A stretch of DNA of 64,000 nucleotides from DATKSG01 sp035531775 (lineage in GTDB: Bacteria > Actinomycetota > Acidimicrobiia > Acidimicrobiales > UBA8190): the NCBI GenBank assembly GCA_035531775.1, contig DATKSG010000084.1:12750-76749 (forward strand). Reading direction: 5' to 3'. This document shows positions 43,823 to 52,828 of the stretch, piece by piece. The notes below the pieces were generated by a model. The model made no database searches. It saw only the letters and a program-made list of their open reading frames with translations, and was not told the origin of the DNA. The first letter of the stretch is position 1, and every line of letters starts with the position of its first letter. Made by a program: the position numbers and the translations under genes.

Positions 43823-44664
43823 GCCCGGTCCCCGATCCAGAATGCGATCAACATGAGCCCGCCCACCCCGATGAGCAGCCCGATGAAGCCTTCGGCCACC
43901 GGCCCGATGCCGCCGAGGCCCAGGCCCCCACGGTTGTCAGGGTGCTGGATGGGTCCGGTCACAAAGGCCACGATCTGCGACACCTGGCGGTCCGACATGG
44001 CGCCCGGGCCGAAGCGAGGCATGTTGCCCGGCCCGGTGCGGATGGCTTCGGCCACCTGGGTGGCCGAAGCCCGGTGCAACGAGGGAGCGAAGTACCCGTC
44101 GGCCAGGGCGTCACCGGCCCCGGTGACGGTGTGGCAGCCGGCGCAATTGAGCACGAACAGCGAGTTGCCGTTGGCCAGGTCGGCATGGGCTGTGTCCACG
44201 GCGGGGACGGCCGGGCCGTTCTGGCCGGCCGGCGCCAGCGACGCCACGAAGGCCACGATCTGCAACGTCTGGGTGCGGTCGAAGCGCGGCGGCTTGCGCA
44301 CGGCCTGCAGCGACGAGATGGCCAGGGGCATCCGACCGGTGGACACCCAGAAGTCCACCGTGGCGCCGCCTAGGCCCACCAGGTTGGGGGCACGCTCTGT
44401 GCCCAAGGCGTCGGTGCCGTGGCAGCTGGAGCAGTTGGCTTCGAACAGGTTCTGCCCCGGTGCCACGTACGAGCTGGGCGGCAGGCGGTAGGTGACGGGG
44501 TCGGCCGGGCGCAGGGCCTGGGTCGAAGAGGCCGGCGTGGCCGGCGACGGCCCGGGGCCGGAAGTGGTGCCGGCCGAGGCGCCGGCGGTGAGCAGCCCGG
44601 TGAGCGAAACGCCCACCACCATCAGGCCGGGCAACACATAGCGGCCGCGCAACTTCCCTCGCAT
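43819..44664 (-). CDS. qcrC: Dihaem cytochrome c of bc1 (QcrC)
   Basis: The 281-residue product starts at ATG 44664 (a GTG at 44670 is an alternative). After a signal or anchor segment (VLPGLMVVGVSLTGLLTAGA) come two class I cytochrome c domains with haem sites ANCSSCHGTDALG near residue 77 and LNCAGCHTVTGAG near residue 172. One C-terminal helix, GFIGLLIGVGGLMLIAFWIG, anchors the protein. Two haems in one subunit replace cytochrome c1 and a soluble cytochrome c and pass electrons directly to CtaC. The Met ligands cannot be assigned with certainty. Confidence 0.94.
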   Translation of the reverse strand: MRGKLRGRYVLPGLMVVGVSLTGLLTAGASAGTTSGPGPSPATPASSTQALRPADPVTYRLPPSSYVAPGQNLFEANCSSCHGTDALGTERAPNLVGLGGATVDFWVSTGRMPLAISSLQAVRKPPRFDRTQTLQIVAFVASLAPAGQNGPAVPAVDTAHADLANGNSLFVLNCAGCHTVTGAGDALADGYFAPSLHRASATQVAEAIRTGPGNMPRFGPGAMSDRQVSQIVAFVTGPIQHPDNRGGLGLGGIGPVAEGFIGLLIGVGGLMLIAFWIGDRA

Positions 44665-44678
44665 CGTCACCGTTGCCC

Positions 44679-45293
44679 TCAGCCGGCCTTCAGCAAGAAG
44701 AGGCAGCTGAAGATCCCGATCCACATGAAGTCCACGAAGTGCCAGTAGTAGCCGACCGCCTGGTAGACGTTGGTCTCACCAGGGTCGCCCGACGGGCCCT
44801 TCATGCGGCCCAGAAGGAAGAGCATGGCCACCAGGCCGAGGGCGACGTGCAGGCCGTGCACGCCGGTCATGACGAAGAAGAGCGACCAGTAGGCGTTGAG
44901 GCCGGGCCCGTGGTGCGACGAGGCGAAGTCGTGCCACTCGTAGAGGGTGTTGGCCAGGAACAGCAGGCCAAGCACCCAGCTGATCCAGATCCAAGCCCGG
45001 GCCTTGGCCCGCTCCCCGCGCTCTTGGGCCCAGACCCCCATTTGGAAGGTGGGGCTCGAAGCCAGCAGGACGACGCTGAAGATGCCGGCCTGGATGAGGT
45101 CGAGCTTCTTGCCCTCGAGGATGGGCCACACCGCGGCGTGGGCCCGGATGGTGAAGTAAGCGGCGAAAAGGCCACTGAAGAACATCAGTTCCGAGCCGAG
45201 CCAGATCATGACTCCCACGGCCAGAAGTGGCGGCCGTTCGGGGATGTGGCGCCGGGCGGAGGCGGGCTGGTCCACCGACAGGGCCTGGGTCAC
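44679..45293 (-). CDS. ctaE: Cytochrome c oxidase subunit III
   Basis: The 204-residue product from GTG 45293 has five helices, as usual in actinobacteria. Landmarks are MIWLGSELMFFSGLFAAYFT, WISWVLGLLFLANTLYEWHD, VMTGVHGLHVALGLVAML, and the final YYWHFVDFMWIGIFSCLFLL. It is the first gene of the ctaE-qcrC-qcrA-qcrB set, so the oxidase subunits are split between two convergent transcripts. AGGAAAG lies 6-8 bases before the start. Confidence 0.93.
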   Translation of the reverse strand: MTQALSVDQPASARRHIPERPPLLAVGVMIWLGSELMFFSGLFAAYFTIRAHAAVWPILEGKKLDLIQAGIFSVVLLASSPTFQMGVWAQERGERAKARAWIWISWVLGLLFLANTLYEWHDFASSHHGPGLNAYWSLFFVMTGVHGLHVALGLVAMLFLLGRMKGPSGDPGETNVYQAVGYYWHFVDFMWIGIFSCLFLLKAG

Positions 45294-45373
45294 GGCGTCT
45301 TTCCTAGCGGACGGCGACCCCTTCGCGCCAAAACCGTGGGGGCGCCGACCGGTGCCTGGGCCCTGCCTGGGGC

Positions 45374-47620
45374 TCAGACGTGCAACGACGGCGGCAGCGA
45401 GCGCTCGTGGACCACGGCCAAGCGGCGGGTGGGACGGGTCACGGCGACGTACAGCGACCGGAGCCCCTGGGGCGACTCCTCCACCACGGCGGACGGCTCG
45501 ACCACCACCACGGCGTCGAACTCGAGCCCGTTGGCCAGGTCCACCGGCAGCAGGCTGAGCGGGGCGCCGAGCCCGTCGCGGCGCGGGTCGCTGGCCCGGG
45601 CCCCGGCCCGGTCGAGGGCCAGGGTGAGATCGGCCACGAGCGACGAGGGGGCGAGCACGGCAGTGGTGCCCGGTTGGACCTGCGCCATCACCTCCAGGGC
45701 AGTGGCGGCAGCGGTGGCGGCCAGCTGGCCGGGCCCGGCCGTGACCCACTGCGGGGCCACGCCGGTGCGCCGCACGGCGGTGGGCGGCAGCATCCCGGGT
45801 AGGGCCGCTTCGAGGAGCCGTCCGGCCACCTCCACCACCTCGGCCGGGGTGCGGTAGCTCACCGTCAGCTCCACCATGCGGGGGGGCCGGTGAGCCGGCA
45901 GGTGGGCCGTGACCTGGTCCCAGCTGCTCGGGGCCCAAGGCCCGGTGGCCTGGGCGATGTCGCCCACCACGGTGACCGAGCCCGACAACGACCGGCGGGC
46001 CACCATGCGCAGTTGCATGGGCGACAGGTCCTGGGCCTCGTCCACCACGATGTGGCCGTAAGTGCGCGGCTCGCCCAGGTCGGACCCGGCGCCGGGACGC
46101 GCCGTGGGACGCCTCGGCCCGAGCAACACCCGCCCCTCGTCGATGAGGGCCAGGTCGGCGGACGTCCATGGGATCTCGTGCAATGCGGCGCGTCGGGGGC
46201 GATGCAACATGGCCTGCTCGGCCGGCGTGAGCAGGCCCTTGGCCGCCATGGTCAGCAGCGCCGGCGCCCCGAACAGATCGTGGAGCATCTCCTCGGCGCT
46301 CAACCGTGGCCACATGCGGTCGAGGGCCTCCACCAGCTCGGGCCGGCGGCGCACCTGGGCCGAGAACTCCGCTACGTCGATGAGCGGCGCCTGCTCCGCC
46401 CCGGCATCGACCCCGGCATCGACCCCGGCATCGACCCCGGCATCGACCCCGGCATCGACCCCGGCATCCGCCCCGGCGCTATGGAGGGCCAAGGAGCGCT
46501 GGTACTCGTCGGCCAGCCGGCGTACCACGAACTGCTCGACGAAGCGGCGCCGGGCGTTGTGGGTGCCGGGCCGGCGCCGAGCGGCGGCGACGACCTCGGC
46601 CGACATGTCCGGGGTCAGTCGCAACGTCCCGGATCCGAAGGGGATGCGAGCCTCGCGGCGAAGCGGCCGCTGGCGGGTGCGCACGGCGCGCGCCACCACT
46701 TTGGCCATGCGCGGGTCGCCCTTGAGCAGTGCCACCGACGACGGCTCCTCACCGCTCGCCTGCACCGAGTGCACGAGCCCCGAGATGGTCGAGAGCGTCA
46801 CTCCGCTCTCACCAAGCGACGGCAGCACGTGCTCGATGTAGCGCAGGAAAAGCGGGTTGGGCCCGATGACGAGCACGCCCTGGCGCTCCAGGGGGAAGCG
46901 GTGTGTGTAGAGGAGATAGGCGGCACGGTGCAGGGCCACCGCCGTCTTCCCCGTACCGGGGCCGCCTTGGACCACGAGCACGCCGAGCAGCGGCGAACGG
47001 ATGATCTCGTCCTGCTCGCGCTGGATGGTCGAGATGATGTCGCGCATGTGCCCGGTGCGCGCACCCTCCAAGGCGGCCAGCAGCGCACCGGGGCCGCCGA
47101 CCTCGAGCTCGTCGTCGAGGGCGGCCCCTGCGCCGGGGCGCTCGGTGCCGTTGGCGCTGCCCGTGGGGGCCGCCGACCCGAAGCGCTCGTCCTCCAACCC
47201 CACGATGCGCCGGCCCTGGGCGGCCAGGTGCCGGCGCAGGAGCAGGCCCATGGGATCGCGCCCGGTAGCCCGGTAGAAGGGCTCGGCCACCGGGGCCCGC
47301 CAGTCCACCACCAACGGCTCGAGGTCGTCACCCGACACGCCCAGGCGCCCGATGTGGAAGCTCTCCACGGCGGCGACGTCGGCCCGTCGGTCGATGCGCC
47401 CGAAGCACAGTGCCTGCTCGCCGATGTCGAGCTGGTCGAGGCGGGCCAGGCTGGTGCGCACGATCACGTCGCGCTCCTCGCGGAATTGGTGGGTCCCACC
47501 ACGCCCCTGGTCGAGCACGCTGCGCAGCCGCTGCTGGGCGTCGAAGCGGAGCTGGTCCAGCCGCTGATACGCCCGGTCGACGTGCGCCTGCTCCGCCTCG
47601 AGCTCCGGATGTGCGCCCAC
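45374..47620 (-). CDS. HelD/HelR-like superfamily 1 helicase
   Basis: The 748-residue product from GTG 47620 has GAGGGAG upstream and a TAGGAT -10-like motif at 47663-47658. An N-terminal coiled coil (EAEQAHVDRAYQRLDQLRF) precedes motif I, VVQGGPGTGKTAVALH, near residue 218. Motif II is VVDEAQDLSPMQLRM near 525, motif IV SYRTPAEVVEVA, and motif VI LYVAVTRPTRRLAVVHE. This fits the actinobacterial HelD/HelR group that recycles or protects RNA polymerase, including from rifamycins. A 12-base tandem repeat codes GVDA copies in the central linker (about 383-407). It diverges from hemE. Confidence 0.86.
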   Translation of the reverse strand: MGAHPELEAEQAHVDRAYQRLDQLRFDAQQRLRSVLDQGRGGTHQFREERDVIVRTSLARLDQLDIGEQALCFGRIDRRADVAAVESFHIGRLGVSGDDLEPLVVDWRAPVAEPFYRATGRDPMGLLLRRHLAAQGRRIVGLEDERFGSAAPTGSANGTERPGAGAALDDELEVGGPGALLAALEGARTGHMRDIISTIQREQDEIIRSPLLGVLVVQGGPGTGKTAVALHRAAYLLYTHRFPLERQGVLVIGPNPLFLRYIEHVLPSLGESGVTLSTISGLVHSVQASGEEPSSVALLKGDPRMAKVVARAVRTRQRPLRREARIPFGSGTLRLTPDMSAEVVAAARRRPGTHNARRRFVEQFVVRRLADEYQRSLALHSAGADAGVDAGVDAGVDAGVDAGVDAGAEQAPLIDVAEFSAQVRRRPELVEALDRMWPRLSAEEMLHDLFGAPALLTMAAKGLLTPAEQAMLHRPRRAALHEIPWTSADLALIDEGRVLLGPRRPTARPGAGSDLGEPRTYGHIVVDEAQDLSPMQLRMVARRSLSGSVTVVGDIAQATGPWAPSSWDQVTAHLPAHRPPRMVELTVSYRTPAEVVEVAGRLLEAALPGMLPPTAVRRTGVAPQWVTAGPGQLAATAAATALEVMAQVQPGTTAVLAPSSLVADLTLALDRAGARASDPRRDGLGAPLSLLPVDLANGLEFDAVVVVEPSAVVEESPQGLRSLYVAVTRPTRRLAVVHERSLPPSLHV
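46399..46470 (+). repeat. Six 12-base tandem repeats inside the helicase gene
   Basis: The unit CCCCGGCATCGA occurs five times exactly and a sixth time with one or two changes (CCCCGGCATCCG), without gaps. On the minus strand it codes repeating Gly-Val-Asp-Ala. The 12-base unit keeps the reading frame when copy number changes, so it is a likely variable-number locus. Confidence 0.92.
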
Positions 47621-47713
47621 AGCCGCTCCCTCTTCACCTCGTCGCGGTGAACCATCGATCCTACCCCCGGGCCACCCCTCGCCGGGCAGGCGGAGCGGGG
47701 CCCGGCGCGGCGG

Positions 47714-47719
47714 TAGCGT
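47714..47719 (+). promoter_or_regulatory. -10 hexamer (TAGCGT) for leaderless hemE operon
   Basis: TAGCGT followed by six bases and the GTG at 47726, with no ribosome site. It is again the TANNNT-N6-start pattern. Confidence 0.45.
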
Positions 47720-47725
47720 CGTCGT

Positions 47726-48796
47726 GTGACGGCGGCCGACCCGGCATTCCTGCGTGCGTGCCGGCGCCGGCCCGTGGACCGGGTACCGGTGTGGTTCATG
47801 CGCCAAGCGGGGCGCTCGTTGCCCGAGTACCGCCGGGCCCGGGGCGAGGGCAGCATCCTCGAGGCCATCCACCGGCCGGAGCTGGCCGCTGAGCTCACCG
47901 TGCAGCCAGTGCGCCGCCACGGCGTTGACGCCGCCATTTTGTTCTCCGACATCGTGGTGCCGGTGGCCGCCGTCGGCTTCGGGGTCGACGTCGAGCAGGG
48001 CCGGGGGCCGGTGGTGGAGCAGCCCTTCCGACACGCCGGCGACATGGCCCGCCTGCGGGCGCTCGAGCCCGAACAGGACATCCCCTACGTGCTCGAGGCC
48101 GTCCGGCTGGTGGTGGCCGAGCTCGGGCCCGAGGTGCCGCTCATCGGCTTCGCCGGGGCTCCTTTCACCGTGGCCAGCTACCTGATCGAGGGCGGCCCGT
48201 CGCGCTCGTATGCCCGTACCAAGTCCCTGATGCGGGGCGAGCCGGAGCTGTGGTCGGCGCTGCTCGACGCGCTGGCCGACATGGCACTGGCCGCCCTGCG
48301 GGCCCAGGTGGCGGCGGGAGCGGCCGCCGTGCAGCTCTTCGACAGCTGGGCCGGGGCGCTCGCCCCCGCCGACTACGCCCGCTTCGTGCTGCCGGCCAGC
48401 CGTAAGGTGCTGGCCGGCCTCGAGGACCTCGGCGTGCCGCGGATCCACTTCGGCGTGGGCACCGGCGAGCTGTTGGCGCTCATGGCCGAGGCCGGCGCCG
48501 AGGTGGTCGGGGTGGACTGGCGGGTGCCTCTGGACGAGGCGCGCCGCCGTGTCGGACCGGACGTGGCCGTGCAGGGCAACCTCGATCCGGCGCTGTGCCT
48601 GGCCCCGTGGGAGGTGGTGGCCGACGAAGCCCGCGACGTGCTGAGCCGGGGCGGGGGCCTGGGCCACGTGTTCAACCTGGGACATGGCGTGCTGCCCGAC
48701 ACCGACCCCGACGTGCTCACTCGCCTGGTGGACCTGGTCCACGACCAGCCCATCGGCCCCGTGTCCACGCCGAGCGTTCCCGTCGCGGCCTCGTGA
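47726..48796 (+). CDS. hemE: Uroporphyrinogen decarboxylase
   Basis: The 356-residue product has the usual length. The [16 protein letters not shown] substrate loop holds the conserved Arg pair. [20 protein letters not shown] contains the catalytic Asp, and [17 protein letters not shown], the LFDSWAGAL segment and [10 protein letters not shown] complete the active site. It turns uroporphyrinogen III into coproporphyrinogen III. GTG start. Its stop overlaps hemH as GTGA, so haem synthesis is tightly coupled in this operon. Confidence 0.96.
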   Translation: MTAADPAFLRACRRRPVDRVPVWFMRQAGRSLPEYRRARGEGSILEAIHRPELAAELTVQPVRRHGVDAAILFSDIVVPVAAVGFGVDVEQGRGPVVEQPFRHAGDMARLRALEPEQDIPYVLEAVRLVVAELGPEVPLIGFAGAPFTVASYLIEGGPSRSYARTKSLMRGEPELWSALLDALADMALAALRAQVAAGAAAVQLFDSWAGALAPADYARFVLPASRKVLAGLEDLGVPRIHFGVGTGELLALMAEAGAEVVGVDWRVPLDEARRRVGPDVAVQGNLDPALCLAPWEVVADEARDVLSRGGGLGHVFNLGHGVLPDTDPDVLTRLVDLVHDQPIGPVSTPSVPVAAS

Positions 48797-49743
48797 CCAC
48801 GAGCGGCGCCCGGACCGGCGTCTTGGTCATGGCCCACGGCACGCCGGCCCGGATCGAGGAGGTGGGCTCCTTCTATACCGAGATCCGCCGGGGCCGGCCC
48901 CCATCGGACGAGCAGCTGGCCGACCTGGAGCGCCGGTACCGGGTCATCGGCGGTACCTCCCCGCTCAACGCCATCACCCTTTCCCAGGCCCGGGGGCTGT
49001 CCCGGGCCTTGGAACAGCGCCACCCGGGCCTCTTCGCGGTGCGCATGGGCACCCGCTTCGCTGCACCGCGCATCGAAGAGGCCGCCCACGCCCTGATCCA
49101 CGACGACGAGGTGGACCGGGTGGTCGGGCTGGTGCTAGCCCCACACTCGTCGCGCGCCAGCGTGGCCCATTACGAGCAGAGGGCCCGGGCCGCCACCGAG
49201 GGAGCCGGGAACCGGGCTCGTCCCTTGTACATGGTGGACCACTGGTACGACGCGCCGGGCTTCGACGCCTTGGTGGCTATCCGCCTGCGCAGTGCCTTGG
49301 ATGACCTCGACGACGACGCCGGCCGGCGGGTGCTCGTGGTCTTCAGCGCCCATTCGGTGCCCGCTGCCCTGGTGGCGGCGGGCGACACCTACGCCGAGCA
49401 GGTCGAGACGTCGGCCCGGGCGGCGGCCGAGGCGGCCGGCGTGGAGCGGTGGGCGCTGGCCTGGCAGAGTGCGGGGCGCACCGACGACGAGTGGCTGGGG
49501 CCCGACGTGCGGGCCGTGATCGCCGATGCGCCCGCCGGTGGGGCCACGGCGGTGGTGGTGTGCCCCATCGGCTTCGTGGCCGACCACCTCGAGGTGCTCT
49601 ACGACGTGGACGTGGAGGCCATGGAGACGGCGCGTTCGGCGGGGATCGCCTTCGCCCGGACCGCTTCGTTCAATGCCGACGAGGACTTCTGTGCCCTTTT
49701 GGCCGCCGTGGTGGTGGCCGGCGCCGGGGTCGAAGCGGTCTGA
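48793..49743 (+). CDS. hemH: Ferrochelatase (probably coproporphyrin ferrochelatase)
   Basis: The 316-residue product from GTG 48793. It starts [20 protein letters not shown], has [17 protein letters not shown] and [15 protein letters not shown], then the metal-site His in [10 protein letters not shown] near residue 190, with the later [19 protein letters not shown]. All ferrochelatase landmarks are present. In actinobacteria the enzyme usually inserts iron into coproporphyrin III rather than protoporphyrin IX, which I infer from the lineage. It sits between hemE and the FAD oxidase with no gap. Confidence 0.93.
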   Translation: MTTSGARTGVLVMAHGTPARIEEVGSFYTEIRRGRPPSDEQLADLERRYRVIGGTSPLNAITLSQARGLSRALEQRHPGLFAVRMGTRFAAPRIEEAAHALIHDDEVDRVVGLVLAPHSSRASVAHYEQRARAATEGAGNRARPLYMVDHWYDAPGFDALVAIRLRSALDDLDDDAGRRVLVVFSAHSVPAALVAAGDTYAEQVETSARAAAEAAGVERWALAWQSAGRTDDEWLGPDVRAVIADAPAGGATAVVVCPIGFVADHLEVLYDVDVEAMETARSAGIAFARTASFNADEDFCALLAAVVVAGAGVEAV

Positions 49744-51174
49744 GTGCCCGGCTCCGGCCCGCGGGTGGCGGTGGTTGGAGGTGGCATCGCCGGGCTGGCG
49801 GCGGCCTGGGAATTGCTGGCCCGGCGGCCCGACGCCGAGGTCGTCGTTCTCGAGGCCGACCATCGATTCGGCGGCAAGATCAGCAGTGCCGTGATCGGCG
49901 GGCGCAGCGTGGACATCGGGCCCGACGCCTTCGTGGCCCGGAGGCCCGAAGCGGCCGAGCTGTGCCGGGAGCTCGGCCTGGGCCAGGACCTGGTGGCGCC
50001 CGGCAGCGCTCGGGCCTACGTGCACGTCGGCGGGGCCTTGCGCCGGTTGCCCGAGGGGCTGGTGCTCGGCCTGCCCACCCGTTTGGGCCCGCTGGTGCGC
50101 TCGCGGATCCTGACGCCCCGTGGACTCGTCCCGCTCGTGGTCGATGCCGCTGCTCGGTGGCGCAGGGGCGCCACCGAAGCGGCTCGCACCGGCGACGGTG
50201 CCGTCGGGCCTCTGGCGTCGGAGCGCCTGGGCCCCCAGGTGGTGGACCGCTTGCTCGACCCGCTGGTGGGTGCCATCCATGCCGGCCCGGTGGACAACAT
50301 GAGCGCCGCTGCGGTGTTCCCGGCCCTGCTCGAGGCGGCCGTCCGGCCCGGCAGCCTGGCCCGTAACCTGCGTCGGGTGGCCCGGCCCTCGGCGCCGGGC
50401 CACGGCGCAGCTCCGTCACCGGTGTTCCTGACCGTACGCGGCGGGCTCACTCAGCTGGTGGGGACACTGGTGGAGGCCCTCGAGGCCAGCGGTGCCTCGC
50501 TGCGCCCGGGATCGGCTGTGCGCTCCCTGCGGCGCCATGGCAACTGGACGCTCTCCACCGACCACGGCGAGGTCGAGGCCGACGCCGTGGTATTGGCCGT
50601 GTCCGCCTCGGTGGCGGCCGGGCTCCTGCGCCCCCTGCACGCGCCCACGGCCGGGTTCCTGGCCGGGGTGCGCTCGAGCTCGGTGGCGCTGGCCACCTTG
50701 CGATTCGCCGCCGGCGACGTCGGCGTACCCCTCGACGGCACCGGCTTCCTGGTGGCGCGCCCCCAGGACACTCTGCTCACCGCCTGCACCTGGATGACGT
50801 CGAAGTGGCCGCACCTGGCCGTCCCCGGTGATGTGCTGGTGCGGGTGTCCGCCGGGCGGGCCGGCGACGAGCGCGTGGGCGCGCTCGACGACGCCGCCTA
50901 TGTGGCCCGGGCCACCGAGGAGCTGGCTCCGGTGTTGGCGCTGCGAGCCGGCCCCGAAGAGTCCGTGGTGACCCGCTTCGCCGACGCCTTCCCCCAATAC
51001 GAGGTGGGCCACCTGCACCACGTGGAGGCGGCCGAGCAGGCCGTCGCCGGCCTCGGGGGCCTGGCCCTGGCCGGGGCCATACTGCGTGGCGTGGGCATCC
51101 CGGCCTGCATCGCCAGTGGCCGGCGAGCGGCCCGCGCCGTGCTCGGCCCGCTCGCCGATGGGGCGCGCCCGTGA
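49744..51174 (+). CDS. hemY: Coproporphyrinogen/protoporphyrinogen oxidase (HemY/CgoX)
   Basis: The 476-residue FAD protein starts at the base after the hemH stop. The Rossmann motif VAVVGGGIAGLAAAWELLAR is at the N-terminus. FGGKISSAVIGGRSVDIGPD is the second FAD segment, and the C-terminal LALAGAILRGVGIPACIASG closes the fold. It oxidises coproporphyrinogen III or protoporphyrinogen IX using O2. No chdC (coproporphyrin decarboxylase) lies in the window, so which substrate is used cannot be proved here. GTGA overlap joins it to lnt. Confidence 0.92.
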   Translation: MPGSGPRVAVVGGGIAGLAAAWELLARRPDAEVVVLEADHRFGGKISSAVIGGRSVDIGPDAFVARRPEAAELCRELGLGQDLVAPGSARAYVHVGGALRRLPEGLVLGLPTRLGPLVRSRILTPRGLVPLVVDAAARWRRGATEAARTGDGAVGPLASERLGPQVVDRLLDPLVGAIHAGPVDNMSAAAVFPALLEAAVRPGSLARNLRRVARPSAPGHGAAPSPVFLTVRGGLTQLVGTLVEALEASGASLRPGSAVRSLRRHGNWTLSTDHGEVEADAVVLAVSASVAAGLLRPLHAPTAGFLAGVRSSSVALATLRFAAGDVGVPLDGTGFLVARPQDTLLTACTWMTSKWPHLAVPGDVLVRVSAGRAGDERVGALDDAAYVARATEELAPVLALRAGPEESVVTRFADAFPQYEVGHLHHVEAAEQAVAGLGGLALAGAILRGVGIPACIASGRRAARAVLGPLADGARP

Positions 51175-52784
51175 CCGACCGACGCACCGCGATGGCGCGG
51201 AGGCTCAGTCGCTGGGTGGCGGCGCACGGCCGGGTGGCCGGCCCCGCTCTCGGCGCCGGGGCGCTGTGTGCCTTGTCGTTGCCGCCTTGGGGCTGGTGGC
51301 CCCTCGCCTTCGTCGGGACCGGCTGGCTGTGGTGGCGTCTCGAAGGGCTGCGTCTCAGAGACCGGCTGGTGGCGGGGTGGTGCTTCGGTCTCGGGACCTT
51401 CGTTATCGGGCTGTGGTGGGTGACGTCGTTCAGCCTGGCCGGCGGCCTCCTCCTCATGGCCCTCGAGGCGCTGGCCCCGGCGCTGGCTTCGGCGGTGGCG
51501 CCCCGTGGCCGAGGGCGGATCCCGGCTCTGGCCGGCGCCATGGTGCTCGGGGAGGCCCTGCGCTCGCGATGGCCCTTGGGCGGCCTGCCGCTCGGGGGGT
51601 TGGCCCTGGGTCAAGTGGGCGGCCCCCTGGCCGGCGCGGCGCGCCTCGGTGGGCCGCTTCTGTTGGTGGGCCTCCTGTGGCTGGGCGGCGGCGCCTTTGG
51701 CCTGCTCGCCGTCACCGCGGTGCGCGTGGCCCGTCGTCGACGAGCAGCCGGACGCGAGCCGGCCGGATGGCGCCAGCTGCTCGGGGGGCCGCCCCCGGCC
51801 GATGTGCGCACCTTGGCCACGGTGCCGGTGGCCGGAGCCGGGCGCGCCGCTGCGCTGGCGTTGGTGGTGGTGGGCGCCGCTGCACTGGGCGGGGCCTACG
51901 CGCCCGACGGGGGCCCGGCGCTGCAGCGCCTGGCCGTGGCCGCCGTTCAAGGCGGTGGTGTCCGGGGCCTGCGCCAATCGCAGGTGGCCCCGGCCACCGT
52001 CTTCGCCGCTCAGGTGGCGGCGACCGGCCTGTTGCCGGTGGGCCGCCGGGCGGCGTCGCTCGTGCTGTGGCCCGAGGACGTGGTGGCCTTGGATCAGCCT
52101 CTGGCCGGCTCGCCGGCGGCGGCGGTGCTGTCGGGGCTGGCCCGATCGGAGCGGACCACCTTGGTGGCCGGGGTGACCGAGCCGGCCGGGCCTGGGCACT
52201 TCCGCAACGAGATCGTGGCTTACGGCCCCGACGGGGCGTTGGACGACGTCTTCGAGAAAGTGCATCGCGTCCCCTTCGGCGAGTACGTCCCGTGGCGGGG
52301 CTTAGTGCGCCATCTGGCCGACCTGTCGGCGGTGCCCGAGGACGCCGTGCCTGGCCGCGGCGACGGGGTGCTCCACACCCCGGTCGGCCCGCTCGGCACC
52401 ATGGTCTCCTACGAGGTCTTCTTCCCAGGTCGCGCCAGGGTGGCCACCAGGGCCGGGGCCGAGTTGCTGCTCGTGCCCACCAACACCTCCTCGTACTCGA
52501 CGTCCCAGGTGCCCTCCCAGGAAGTGGCCGCCGCTCGCCTACAGGCCCTGGCCCAGGGCCGCGACCTGGTGCAGGCCGCACCCACCGGGTTCAGCGCCCT
52601 GGTCGACCACGACGGTCGCCTGCTCGAGCGCAGCGCCCTCGGACAGCGCGACGTGGTGAGCGGCACGCTGGCCTTGCGCCGAGGCCGGACCGTCTACGAG
52701 CGCCTCGGCGACCTGGCCGTGGTGCTGGGCGCTGTCGCCTTGTTGGGCGTGGGCTGGCTGGGCGACCTCACCCGGGGGACCTGA
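51171..52784 (+). CDS. lnt: Apolipoprotein N-acyltransferase-like protein, Cys-to-Ser at the nucleophile
   Basis: The 537-residue product overlaps the hemY stop as GTGA. Several N-terminal membrane helices (such as ALCALSLPPWGWWPLAFVG) lead to a periplasmic nitrilase-fold domain (about 240-500). The catalytic Glu is at residue 302 (VLWPEDVVALD) and the Lys at 363 (FEKVHRVPFGEYVPWR). At the nucleophile the family has a Cys in an ICYE-like motif; here it is Ser413 in GTMVSYEVFFPG. The neighbouring Tyr and Glu are kept. It would N-acylate lipoproteins if Ser can serve. A last helix ends the protein. Confidence 0.86.
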   Translation: MTDRRTAMARRLSRWVAAHGRVAGPALGAGALCALSLPPWGWWPLAFVGTGWLWWRLEGLRLRDRLVAGWCFGLGTFVIGLWWVTSFSLAGGLLLMALEALAPALASAVAPRGRGRIPALAGAMVLGEALRSRWPLGGLPLGGLALGQVGGPLAGAARLGGPLLLVGLLWLGGGAFGLLAVTAVRVARRRRAAGREPAGWRQLLGGPPPADVRTLATVPVAGAGRAAALALVVVGAAALGGAYAPDGGPALQRLAVAAVQGGGVRGLRQSQVAPATVFAAQVAATGLLPVGRRAASLVLWPEDVVALDQPLAGSPAAAVLSGLARSERTTLVAGVTEPAGPGHFRNEIVAYGPDGALDDVFEKVHRVPFGEYVPWRGLVRHLADLSAVPEDAVPGRGDGVLHTPVGPLGTMVSYEVFFPGRARVATRAGAELLLVPTNTSSYSTSQVPSQEVAAARLQALAQGRDLVQAAPTGFSALVDHDGRLLERSALGQRDVVSGTLALRRGRTVYERLGDLAVVLGAVALLGVGWLGDLTRGT

Positions 52785-52828
52785 CGCCGCCGCACGCGAG
52801 CCGCCGCACGTGACGCCGCCGTGGCCGG

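Noticed and set aside
46399..46470. Direct repeats as a CRISPR array
   Set aside because: The units are 12 bases, adjacent without spacers, and in frame inside a helicase gene.
47621..47725. Rifamycin-associated element upstream of the HelD-like gene
   Set aside because: I looked for the inverted repeat known from rifamycin-responsive actinobacterial genes and did not see a convincing match.
52785..52828. Repeated GCCGCCGCACG pieces after lnt
   Set aside because: Short, imperfect and explained by the GC-rich composition; no clear structure.
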